Of a DNA stretch of 6,169 bases, positions 1 through 5,985 are shown piece by piece (the stretch's first letter is position 1; each line of letters starts with the position of its first letter). The stretch lies in NCBI GenBank assembly GCA_007121575.1, contig SKKJ01000107.1:1-6169 (forward strand). The letters run 5' to 3'. Source of the DNA: Natronomonas sp. GTDB lineage: Archaea > Halobacteriota > Halobacteria > Halobacteriales > Haloarculaceae. The translations under genes and the position numbers were made by a program. The notes beneath the pieces are model-generated. The model was given only the letters and a program-made list of their open reading frames with translations, was not told where the DNA came from and made no database searches.

Positions 1-116
1 AGTCCGAGCGGCGAACCCTGATAATCGAGGCCGACCGACGTACTGATCGATCGAACGTCTACCGGCCGGTCGTCGAACTGCTCGAGTTCGTCGGGTACAA
101 CGTGATGGTATCCCAT
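1..116 (-). CDS. Cupin-like protein, N-terminal fragment (gene continues beyond left edge)
   Basis: An open minus-strand frame starts at the ATG complementary to 114-116 and runs 38 codons to the window edge without a stop. The product begins MGYHHVVPDELEQFDDRP and continues VDVRSISTSVGLDY. From memory, this pattern (a MGYH start, then an Asp/Pro-rich linker and an Arg-Ser-Ile-Ser stretch) matches the N-terminus of small haloarchaeal cupin-domain proteins. The metal-binding cupin barrel itself would lie outside the window, so the family call rests on a short, weakly informative segment. A TATA-like box lies about 27 bases upstream of the ATG and there is no ribosome binding site, which fits leaderless transcription. 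The gene diverges from the hydrolase gene at 194. Confidence 0.6.
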   Translation of the reverse strand, partial: MGYHHVVPDELEQFDDRPVDVRSISTSVGLDYQGSPLG

Positions 117-132
117 ACTGATGGATATCAGT
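117..132. repeat. Perfect inverted repeat between TATA box and cupin-like start codon
   Basis: ACTGAT (117-122) and ATCAGT (127-132) are exact reverse complements separated by GGAT. The element sits immediately upstream of the cupin-like ATG, between that codon and its TATA-like box. A bound regulator there would block the start site of a leaderless transcript, so an operator is a reasonable inference. A chance 6-bp palindrome cannot be excluded. Confidence 0.45.
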
Positions 133-140
133 GCCACAGG

Positions 141-146
141 GTATAG
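141..146 (-). promoter_or_regulatory. TATA-like box for the leftward cupin-like gene
   Basis: Read on the minus strand this is CTATAC, centred about 27 bases upstream of the cupin-like ATG. That is the expected spacing for an archaeal leaderless promoter. The box is close to symmetric and also lies about 50 bases before the rightward hydrolase start. It could therefore serve that gene too, with a leader of roughly 25 bases. No clear BRE element was seen on either side. Confidence 0.5.
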
Positions 147-184
147 GGATTGTGTCGGGGACAGAGTGAAACCGGGGGTATCAT

Positions 185-190
185 GGAGGA
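185..190 (+). promoter_or_regulatory. Shine-Dalgarno-like GGAGGA before the hydrolase
   Basis: GGAGGA matches the anti-Shine-Dalgarno tail of 16S rRNA and ends three bases before the TTG at 194. The spacing is tighter than usual. It is the main argument for translation starting at TTG 194 rather than ATG 236, which has no such motif upstream. The motif also overlaps an ATG at 183 that opens a four-codon frame (Met-Glu-Asp-Phe, stop). Confidence 0.45.
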
Positions 191-193
191 CTT

Positions 194-940
194 TTGACGA
201 TAAAAGCTACCAACGACCCGGACGACAGCAATCCAATGTCAACGAAACATGCCGTCGTGGTCGACGGCCAAACTATCGCGGCGGTCCATCATCCACACGA
301 GAGCGACCGGTGGATATTCTTTTGTCACGGCTTTCTTAGCGACAAATCGGGCAGCTACGAATCGCGCTGTCGGCGTGCCGTCGAGGAGGGATATAACGCG
401 GTTCGGTTCGATTTCAGGGGAAGCGGCGAATCGGATGGTGCGTTTATCGACTCGACGCTGACGACGCGGATAGACGATCTCCGTGCAGTGATCGAGCATT
501 TCGCACCGCCTTCGTACGTGCTGTTCGGCTCGAGTTTCGGCGCCAAGACCGCATTCCACATGGCGAGCGATGCATCGCGTCTCGATGCGCTCATCGCCCG
601 CTCACCGGTGACGTATAATCGAGCGTTCGACTCGTATCGAGACACCGTGAACACGGCGGGCCACATTCGGTATGATGCATCCCACGCGATCGATGAGCGG
701 TTCTTCGAAGATTTCGAGACGTACGAATTCGACACGGTGGGAGAGAAACTCGATGTCCCAGTCGCGTTGTTTCACGGAGCGAAGGACACGTCAGTTCCGA
801 TCTCCGACAGTTTCGAAGCAGCGATGGCACTGAACACGGACGTGTATTTCACGAAATACGTAGACGAGGGGCATCGGTTCTCAGCGGTGGCCGAGCGCCG
901 CATGCGCGAGCAGGTGTTCGGTTGGCTTACGAGCGTATAA
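194..940 (+). CDS. Alpha/beta hydrolase (serine hydrolase family)
   Basis: The product is a 248-aa soluble alpha/beta-fold hydrolase. Visible motifs, in order, are the oxyanion-loop HGF at 45-47, the DFRGSGES strand-turn at about 73-80, the nucleophile elbow GSSFG at 112-116 (Ser114), the acid strand HGAKD with Asp198, and the EGH motif with His227. The Ser-Asp-His triad is therefore complete. The architecture and length fit the lysophospholipase/S33-type hydrolases with only a small cap, so an esterase or lipase-like reaction is likely, but the substrate cannot be read from the sequence. There is no signal peptide, so it should act in the cytoplasm. The start is uncertain: TTG 194 has a close Shine-Dalgarno motif, whereas ATG 236 (residue 15) would give a 234-aa protein that loses only a polar, non-conserved-looking leader. 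Confidence 0.88.
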   Translation: MTIKATNDPDDSNPMSTKHAVVVDGQTIAAVHHPHESDRWIFFCHGFLSDKSGSYESRCRRAVEEGYNAVRFDFRGSGESDGAFIDSTLTTRIDDLRAVIEHFAPPSYVLFGSSFGAKTAFHMASDASRLDALIARSPVTYNRAFDSYRDTVNTAGHIRYDASHAIDERFFEDFETYEFDTVGEKLDVPVALFHGAKDTSVPISDSFEAAMALNTDVYFTKYVDEGHRFSAVAERRMREQVFGWLTSV

Positions 941-1109
941 TGCGCGCATAATAGGGTTACAGACATCGATACGGCGACGACATGACTGGATAAAAGAACC
1001 GGAAGGGATTTGATAAGAGGACCGTTCTCACGGTGAGGAGACGCCGAAACGATTCAGCCACAAACGCGTTTAGAAATGCGATCTATCGCGTACTAAACGG
1101 TCTCGTTGT

Positions 1110-1118
1110 TTTATATAA
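1110..1118 (+). promoter_or_regulatory. Strong TATA box upstream of the zinc-ribbon gene
   Basis: TTTATATAA is the clearest archaeal TATA-box match in the window. Transcription would start near 1140, giving a leader of about 40 bases before the ATG at 1180. The leader shows no Shine-Dalgarno motif. The 170 bases to the left, back to the hydrolase stop, contain no credible gene. Confidence 0.6.
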
Positions 1119-1179
1119 GGTTGAACCGAACGGCAGGTATACGCTATCGGCCGCGGTGTAACCATAGCGAAACAACATC

Positions 1180-1326
1180 ATGGTTCTACTCACACGCGTT
1201 CGAAAGCTCATCGGTGATCGCGAGCGCATCTACGAATGTCGTCACTGCGGATGCACGCTCGAATCCGACATCGAAGACTGCCCACAGTGCGGGACGAACG
1301 ATATCGCGGTCTACGATCTCGAATAG
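1180..1326 (+). CDS. Small zinc-ribbon protein (48 aa)
   Basis: This short gene encodes a 48-aa protein starting MVLLTRVRKLIGDRERIYEC. Two knuckles, CRHC (Cys20 and Cys23, with an extra Cys25) and CPQC (Cys34 and Cys37), form a four-cysteine zinc-ribbon pattern. The spacing between the knuckles is ten residues, and Gly follows each knuckle as in rubredoxin-like turns. The N-terminal 18 residues are basic and amphipathic, and the tail (DIAVYDLE) is acidic. An in-frame stop at 1165 makes ATG 1180 the first possible ATG. A strong TATA box precedes the gene. Such small zinc-ribbon proteins are common in haloarchaea and mostly of unknown function. Nucleic-acid binding or a protein-protein contact is plausible but not shown. 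It ends 14 bases before the end of the convergent flavoprotein gene. Confidence 0.8.
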   Translation: MVLLTRVRKLIGDRERIYECRHCGCTLESDIEDCPQCGTNDIAVYDLE

Positions 1327-1340
1327 CATTCGACGGGCAG

Positions 1341-1937
1341 TTACTCTTCGACCGACATCGATCCGAAAATCTCGTCCGCGTCCGCGGGAACGTCGAAGTC
1401 GTGAAAGTGTTCACCCTTCTCTTTAGAGAGGATATTTAACGCAGCCGCGGCACCGTCACCGGCCGAGATGATCGCTTGCCACTCTTCGGCCCGAACCATC
1501 GCACCAGTCGCGTACGCGTCAGTGACGCTCGTCTCCATCGTCACGTCGACATCGACGAGGTCGCCGTCGAACGCACAACCGAGTGTCTCAGCGAGATCGC
1601 GGTTCGCACCAGTCGCCAATACGAGATACTCGGCGGCATATTCGCCGTCCGCGGTTTCGGCTATGAACCCGTCATCGGTTGCGGAGACATCGGTTACCTC
1701 GCTGTCTTGAATCCGGTTGACGCCGAAGCTATCGACCTGTGCACGAGCCGTCTCGAGAAACGCGGATCCGTCGATCGAGCCGACACCGAGGTAGTTGAAC
1801 AGGTGCGCTTTGTGCATCCACGTCTTGTCGGTATCGAGAAGCGTCGTCTCGAGACCGTTTTTCTGTGCGAAGAGCGCGGCGCTCAGTCCTGCAGGGCCGC
1901 CACCACTGACGAGTACGTCCGTGTGGTCGTCGGGCAT
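1341..1937 (-). CDS. Thioredoxin-reductase-like FAD-dependent oxidoreductase, single FAD domain
   Basis: The 198-aa product has the FAD-binding Rossmann fold of the thioredoxin reductase/pyridine nucleotide-disulfide oxidoreductase family. A GGGPAG dinucleotide motif sits at 12-17, an acidic end of the second strand at about 35-37 (LLDTD), and the second FAD-contact strand YLVLATGA at about 104-111. A C-terminal AYATGAMVRAEEWQAIISAG segment followed by DGAAAALNIL (about 141-170) aligns with the C-terminal FAD-contact region of thioredoxin reductases. The protein is much shorter than a usual thioredoxin reductase (about 300-350 aa). It lacks the inserted NAD(P)H domain and has no CxxC active site. 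The Asp normally found in the final GD motif is replaced by Ala (TGAM). The reading frame is intact, so this is probably a specialised flavoprotein rather than a broken gene. The electron donor and acceptor are unknown. There is no Shine-Dalgarno motif before the ATG. Confidence 0.88.
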   Translation of the reverse strand: MPDDHTDVLVSGGGPAGLSAALFAQKNGLETTLLDTDKTWMHKAHLFNYLGVGSIDGSAFLETARAQVDSFGVNRIQDSEVTDVSATDDGFIAETADGEYAAEYLVLATGANRDLAETLGCAFDGDLVDVDVTMETSVTDAYATGAMVRAEEWQAIISAGDGAAAALNILSKEKGEHFHDFDVPADADEIFGSMSVEE

Positions 1938-1963
1938 AGGTCAGTAAAAACGATCCCTTCGAA

Positions 1964-1970
1964 CAAAAGA
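1964..1970 (-). promoter_or_regulatory. Weak TATA-like tract for the flavoprotein gene
   Basis: On the minus strand this reads TCTTTTG, about 27-33 bases upstream of the flavoprotein ATG, the region where an archaeal TATA box is expected. It is only AT-rich rather than a good match. The call rests mainly on its position and on the lack of a Shine-Dalgarno motif. Confidence 0.3.
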
Positions 1971-2226
1971 ATGTGTGGCCATATCACGTCAGTTAATCAG
2001 AAATCACGTACGTCGGCATCGAACGATCCGAGAGATACATCCGATTTGCACGATCCGAACAGACAGAATCAGCACCGATAGCGTGCGAGAATACGTCCGA
2101 GACTTCGATCGAGACGTCCGTGGAGAATTAACGCAGAGTTCGAAGGGAAGCTCGCTCGACCACCAGAGCCGGGAACGCTCGAAGGCGTTGAAAAGCGACA
2201 ACGGCGGTCACGACAGAATCGAACGA

Positions 2227-2232
2227 CATAAC
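2227..2232 (+). promoter_or_regulatory. Possible TATA-like box for the MFS transporter
   Basis: CATAAC is centred about 26 bases before the GTG at 2256, the spacing of a leaderless archaeal promoter. The match to a TATA consensus is modest. A second AT-rich motif (CTATAG, about 2240-2245) lies too near the start codon to act as its TATA box. Confidence 0.3.
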
Positions 2233-2255
2233 ACCGCAACTATAGTAGCGCCGCT

Positions 2256-3503
2256 GTGAACCGAAACGACCGCTCGATCGTCAGCTTCGTGATGATCGGG
2301 CATGGGATGGTCCATCTATACGAGCTCTCCATCCCGATTCTGATGACGATCTGGCTGCTCGAATTCTCCGTTACTGCGGCAGTGTTGGGCGGGGCGGTAG
2401 CGATCGGCTATGGACTCTTCGGCGTCGGTGCGCTTCCGGGTGGACTGTTGGTCGACCGGTACGGCTCTCGACGATTGATCGTCGTCTGTCTTACCGGCAT
2501 GGGGCTGTCGTTTCTGGTGTTGAGTTTCGCAAGTGGAATCGTCGGCATCGCGATCGCCGTCTCGCTGTGGGGACTCAGCGCGAGCATCTATCATCCGGCG
2601 GGGCTCACCTTGATAAGTAACGGCGTGACCGAACGTGGCCGCGGCTTTGCGTATCACGGGATGGCCGGAAACATCGGAATCGCGTTCGGGCCACTCATAA
2701 CCGCGGTCTTGTTGCTCGGATTCGATTGGCGCATCGTCGCGATGGCGCTCGCAGTCCCGGCGCTCCTCGCTGCAGCCATCGGGACGATCGTCGAATTCGA
2801 TCCGACCGCTGCAGTCGAAAGCGAGGAAGCGATCGCGAAAGGACCGTCCGGCCCAGGATCGCTGTCTGAATTTCTCACCGAAACGCGACGACTCTTCACC
2901 GTGGCGTTTCTCTTCGTCTTCGCCGTCGTCGCCCTGAACGGGCTGTACTACAGAGGGATGTTGACGTTCCTCCCGGATCTGTTGAGCGAGTTTCTGCGTT
3001 CGACTGTCGGCGATATTCAGCCCGGATTTATCGACTCGGACAGCCCGTTCGCGGAGACGTTCGATGCGGCACAGTATCTCTATGTCGGGCTGTTGGTCGT
3101 CGGGATCGGCGGGCAGTATCTCGGCGGATGGCTCACGGACCGGATCGAACCCGACAGAGGACTCGTCGGGATGCTCGCGTGTTTAACGATAATCGCCCTC
3201 GGATTCGTCCCGGCCGTTCAGATCGGCGTGTGGGGGCTTCTCGCGGCGAGTTCTCTCCTTGGTTTTGCGATGTTCGCTATGCAACCGCTGACACAGGCGA
3301 CGATCGCGAAGTACTCGCTGCCGGATTCGCGAGGGCTCTCGTTCGGCTATACGTATCTCGCGATCTTCGGAATCGGTGCTCTGGGTGCGGCGATCGTCGG
3401 AACGATACGTACCTACGGCACGACGTCATCCGTCTTTTTCGTCCTCGCGGCGTTCTCTACCCTTGCAGGAACGTTGGCTCTCATACTCGTCTCACGGAGA
3501 TAA
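2256..3503 (+). CDS. MFS transporter (fosmidomycin-resistance-like drug efflux type)
   Basis: The product is a 415-aa integral membrane protein with about 12 predicted transmembrane segments in two halves. They are joined by a hydrophilic loop at about 180-210 that is rich in Glu, Ser and Pro. The major facilitator motif A is present after TM2 (GGLLVDRYGSRR, 62-73) and echoed in the second half (GGWLTDRIEPDR, about 290-301). In TM4 the sequence SASIYHPAG (108-116) carries the Tyr-His-Pro pattern seen in Fsr/fosmidomycin-resistance-like carriers, which points to proton-driven export of a small molecule; the substrate is unknown. A loop of about 35 residues with Asp and Glu (about 238-272) lies between TM7 and TM8, probably on the outside. 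The GTG start gives a natural short basic/polar leader (MNRNDRS) before TM1. It is followed after 46 bases by the helicase gene. Confidence 0.9.
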   Translation: MNRNDRSIVSFVMIGHGMVHLYELSIPILMTIWLLEFSVTAAVLGGAVAIGYGLFGVGALPGGLLVDRYGSRRLIVVCLTGMGLSFLVLSFASGIVGIAIAVSLWGLSASIYHPAGLTLISNGVTERGRGFAYHGMAGNIGIAFGPLITAVLLLGFDWRIVAMALAVPALLAAAIGTIVEFDPTAAVESEEAIAKGPSGPGSLSEFLTETRRLFTVAFLFVFAVVALNGLYYRGMLTFLPDLLSEFLRSTVGDIQPGFIDSDSPFAETFDAAQYLYVGLLVVGIGGQYLGGWLTDRIEPDRGLVGMLACLTIIALGFVPAVQIGVWGLLAASSLLGFAMFAMQPLTQATIAKYSLPDSRGLSFGYTYLAIFGIGALGAAIVGTIRTYGTTSSVFFVLAAFSTLAGTLALILVSRR

Positions 3504-3522
3504 GCGCGAAGCCGAATTCCTC

Positions 3523-3528
3523 AAATAC
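3523..3528 (+). promoter_or_regulatory. Possible TATA-like box for the helicase
   Basis: AAATAC is centred about 24 bases before the GTG at 3550, in the short gap after the transporter stop. No Shine-Dalgarno motif precedes that GTG. This supports leaderless transcription of the helicase from its own promoter, although read-through from the transporter gene is also possible. Confidence 0.4.
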
Positions 3529-3549
3529 CCAGATACACTACTCACAGAC

Positions 3550-5577
3550 GTGTCGAAACAGGTCGCCGACGTCGGTACGCTGTTCTTACACGAGGCGGGC
3601 GGTGACTACACAGTCGTTGTCCGTCGCGACGGTGACCGAGTACTTCACGGTCGGCTGGAGTTGAAACAGACGGATGCGGGGCCGCGACCGGGGCGGTTCC
3701 GTATCAAAGACGGGGAAGACGACGTGCCACGACGCCCCGAGCAGTTCGTCGAAACGGCCAGACGCGCCTCTCGAATCAGGATTTCCGAGCAGACCTCCAC
3801 GCGCGGGCGCGACGAAATTATGGCGATGCTTGCGGGCTATCAACTCGAGGCGAAGCAGGTTCGAACGTGCCGATACTGTGCCGGAAACGGGCGGTACTCG
3901 CCGTTGACGTCGGAGACAGCGATCAAAGCCGACAACGAATTCATCTGTCCGGACTGTGCAAGGCGGGAACTCGAACGGGAGGCCAACTATCGTGGCCTCC
4001 GATCCGGGGCTCGCGATCGGTTAGAAGAGCTCCTCCTCGAAGTCGGCGACCTCGAACGCGTCGCGAATCTGCTTTCCGGACAGCTGGATCCGGAACTGAC
4101 GAAGTTCGATGAGATCAGCGCGACAGTCGACGAGATCGATCTCGTTTCGACGCGTGATCTCGATGTTCACGCCGAATTGAAATCGAGACTCCAGAAGTTC
4201 GACGAACTGCTTCCGGTCCAGAGTCTATCGGTCAGAAACGGACTCTTAACGGGGCGAGATCAGCTCGTCGTCAGTGCGACGGCGACCGGCAAAACGCTCG
4301 TCGGCGAACTCGCTGGCGTCGACCGCGCGTTGAAAGGGGACGGAAAACTGCTGTTTTTGGTTCCGCTCGTCGCGCTCGCCAACCAGAAGTACGACGATTT
4401 CGAAGAGGACTACGGCGACGTTCTCGACGTGACGATCCGGGTCGGTTCCTCACGAATCCGAGACGATGGAAATCGGTTCGACCCGAACGCAGACATCATC
4501 GTCGGGACCTACGAAGGGATCGATCACGCACTCCGGACGGGAAAAGAGATGGGTGATATCGGAACGGTCGTCATCGACGAGGTACACACTCTCGGCGCGG
4601 ACGAGAGAGGACACCGTCTCGACGGCCTCATCTCGCGGCTTAAACACTACTGTGAGACGAATAACTGCGCCACCCAGTGGATCTATCTGTCGGCAACCGT
4701 CGGTAACGCCGCGGAACTCGCCGGCAAACTCGAGTCCCGACTCATCGAGTTCGAGGAGCGACCCGTCCCGATCGAGCGACACGTGACCTTCGCGGAGGGA
4801 CTCGAAAAGATCGAGATAGAGGACAAACTCGTTCGGCGAGCGTTCGACTCGACATCGTCGAAGGGATACCGCGGACAGACGATCATTTTCACCAACTCGC
4901 GTCGTCGTTGTCACGAGGTTTCGCGGCGATTGACGTACAACTCCGCACCATATCACGCGGGACTGGATTACGGAAAGCGAAAGCGGGTCGAACGGCAGTT
5001 CGGCGAACAGGAGCTCGCCGCTGTCGTGACGACGGCAGCGTTGGCCGCTGGCGTCGACTTCCCCGCCTCACAGGTCATCTTCGACTCACTTGCGATGGGG
5101 ATCGAATGGCTCTCCGTTCAAGAGTTCGAACAGATGCTCGGACGGGCGGGGCGTCCGGATTACCACGATCAAGGGACGGTGTATATGCTCGTAGAGCCCG
5201 ACTGTACGTACCACAACTCCATGGAGATGTCCGAAGACGAAGTCGCCTTCAAGCTCCTGAAAGGGGAGATGGAATCGGTCATGACCCGATACGACGAAAC
5301 CGCCGCCGTGGAGGAAACGCTCGCGAACATCACCGTTGCGGGGAAGAAAGCCAAACGCCTCAACGATCGCATGATCGGCGAGATACCGACGACACACGCA
5401 GTCGGCAAACTCTTAGAGTACGGCTTTATTGACGGATTCGATCCGACTCCGCTCGGACGGGCGGTCACGGAACACTTTCTCACGCCCAACGAGGCCTTCC
5501 TCATGCTCGATTGCGTTCGAAAGGGGGCGCATCCGTACGATATCGTCGCCGAAATCGAGCTTCGCGACGACGAATAA
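3550..5577 (+). CDS. Ski2-like DEAD/DEAH-box helicase with N-terminal zinc ribbon
   Basis: The product is a 675-aa superfamily 2 ATP-dependent helicase. Its N-terminal part (1-105) begins MSKQVADVGTLFLHEAGGDY and is not a known helicase domain. A four-cysteine zinc site follows: CRYC (107, 110) and CPDC (133, 136). Helicase motifs are a Q-motif-like LLPVQ (220-224), Walker A SATATGKT (242-249), Ia VPLVALANQ (271-279), Ib VGTYEG (318-323), Walker B DEVH (343-346), III SAT (381-383), IV IIFTNSR (445-451), V TTAALAAGVDFP (494-505) and VI QMLGRAGRP (528-536). The GRAGRP motif and the C-terminal TPLGRAVTEHFLTP segment (about 633-646) are typical of the Ski2/Hel308 group. The nucleic-acid substrate, RNA or DNA, cannot be told from sequence. 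The frame is open back to 3376, but that part overlaps the transporter gene out of frame, so GTG 3550 is the chosen start. Confidence 0.9.
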   Translation: MSKQVADVGTLFLHEAGGDYTVVVRRDGDRVLHGRLELKQTDAGPRPGRFRIKDGEDDVPRRPEQFVETARRASRIRISEQTSTRGRDEIMAMLAGYQLEAKQVRTCRYCAGNGRYSPLTSETAIKADNEFICPDCARRELEREANYRGLRSGARDRLEELLLEVGDLERVANLLSGQLDPELTKFDEISATVDEIDLVSTRDLDVHAELKSRLQKFDELLPVQSLSVRNGLLTGRDQLVVSATATGKTLVGELAGVDRALKGDGKLLFLVPLVALANQKYDDFEEDYGDVLDVTIRVGSSRIRDDGNRFDPNADIIVGTYEGIDHALRTGKEMGDIGTVVIDEVHTLGADERGHRLDGLISRLKHYCETNNCATQWIYLSATVGNAAELAGKLESRLIEFEERPVPIERHVTFAEGLEKIEIEDKLVRRAFDSTSSKGYRGQTIIFTNSRRRCHEVSRRLTYNSAPYHAGLDYGKRKRVERQFGEQELAAVVTTAALAAGVDFPASQVIFDSLAMGIEWLSVQEFEQMLGRAGRPDYHDQGTVYMLVEPDCTYHNSMEMSEDEVAFKLLKGEMESVMTRYDETAAVEETLANITVAGKKAKRLNDRMIGEIPTTHAVGKLLEYGFIDGFDPTPLGRAVTEHFLTPNEAFLMLDCVRKGAHPYDIVAEIELRDDE

Positions 5578-5604
5578 CAGTGAATTAGTGGATTTGTTCG
5601 AAGA

Positions 5605-5892
5605 TCAGATAATTGTCAGCACACCGAAAGGAATAGCCATTCCGGCGAACGCGATGCCGGTATACGCCAGCAAGATCACCAATATCGCGCCGGGGATCCC
5701 ACCGACTGCACAGATGAGTACAGCGATTGGCGTAATTTCGACACCCAGGCCAAGAAAGCTCGCGATGAGCAAGACGATCACGCCGACGACGGCGTTGATA
5801 ATGAACGGCTTGACCGCCCTGATGATCCGATAAGCACCGAATAAGAGCGCCAACGCGATCACCAGTATCGCGATCTCGGTCGTTGTAACCAT
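5605..5892 (-). CDS. BofA-family small membrane protein
   Basis: This 95-aa protein is almost entirely hydrophobic, with about three transmembrane segments (about 6-20, 30-50 and 53-95, the last possibly two). The core from KPFIINAVVGVIVLLIASFL to ICAVGGIPGAILVILLAYTG matches the pro-sigma-K processing inhibitor BofA family, including the Asn in the first core helix and the GIPG turn before the last helix. In Bacillus, BofA holds a membrane protease inactive during sporulation. Archaea have no sigma-K, so the archaeal role is unknown, and control of a site-2-type metalloprotease is only a guess. A TATA-like box sits 26 bases before the ATG with no Shine-Dalgarno motif, so the transcript is probably leaderless. 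The gene converges on the helicase gene with a 27-base gap and diverges from the tRNA gene. Confidence 0.82.
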   Translation of the reverse strand: MVTTTEIAILVIALALLFGAYRIIRAVKPFIINAVVGVIVLLIASFLGLGVEITPIAVLICAVGGIPGAILVILLAYTGIAFAGMAIPFGVLTII

Positions 5893-5914
5893 GACGCTTC
5901 ATTCGCTGACGAGG

Positions 5915-5920
5915 ATTAAA
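5915..5920 (-). promoter_or_regulatory. TATA-like box for the BofA-family gene
   Basis: On the minus strand this reads TTTAAT, centred 26 bases upstream of the ATG complementary to 5890-5892. This is the best-spaced leaderless promoter in the window. Confidence 0.6.
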
Positions 5921-5949
5921 TCCCTTGGGGACAGAACGAAATCGTTTTC

Positions 5950-5956
5950 ATACACG
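5950..5956 (+). promoter_or_regulatory. Possible TATA-like box for tRNA-Pro
   Basis: ATACACG, preceded by TTTTC, is centred about 33 bases upstream of the tRNA 5' end. It would place the transcript start a few bases before the mature end, as for many archaeal tRNA genes. The match is weak. Confidence 0.3.
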
Positions 5957-5985
5957 CGGACAGTAGTGTAGATGCGGAGCAGCGC

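Larger units (their letters stand above)
1938..2255. other. Intergenic stretch without a convincing gene
   Basis: These 318 bases separate the divergent flavoprotein and transporter genes. Open frames exist on both strands but encode Arg/Ser-rich sequences without recognisable motifs or haloarchaeal acidic composition, so I leave them out. The stretch should hold the promoters of both flanking genes. It contains ATCACGT twice (1983-1989 and 2003-2009), 20 bases apart, a spacing that places both copies on the same face of the helix. A further GAATTAAC tract near 2126 is AT-rich. I recognise no RNA gene. Confidence 0.5.

Noticed and set aside
1021..1034. Hairpin ACCGT-TCTC-ACGGT as terminator of the hydrolase gene
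   Set aside because: The stem is only 5 bp, lies 80 bases after the stop codon, and has no following T run. Intrinsic hairpin terminators are also not the usual archaeal mechanism.
1341..1937. Flavoprotein as a truncated pseudogene of thioredoxin reductase
   Set aside because: The frame has a proper start and stop, both FAD-contact segments are intact, and the C-terminal region follows directly. The missing domain is an internal module, not a lost end.
1975..2259. A 94-aa plus-strand frame in the flavoprotein/transporter spacer
   Set aside because: It is Arg-rich, without motifs, overlaps the transporter start, and lacks the acidic composition of the neighbouring proteins.
3376..3549. N-terminal extension of the helicase by 58 residues
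   Set aside because: This part overlaps the 3' end of the transporter gene in another frame, and its translation is Arg/Ser-rich, as expected for an out-of-frame shadow. GTG 3550 has a TATA-like box at the right distance and gives a natural start.
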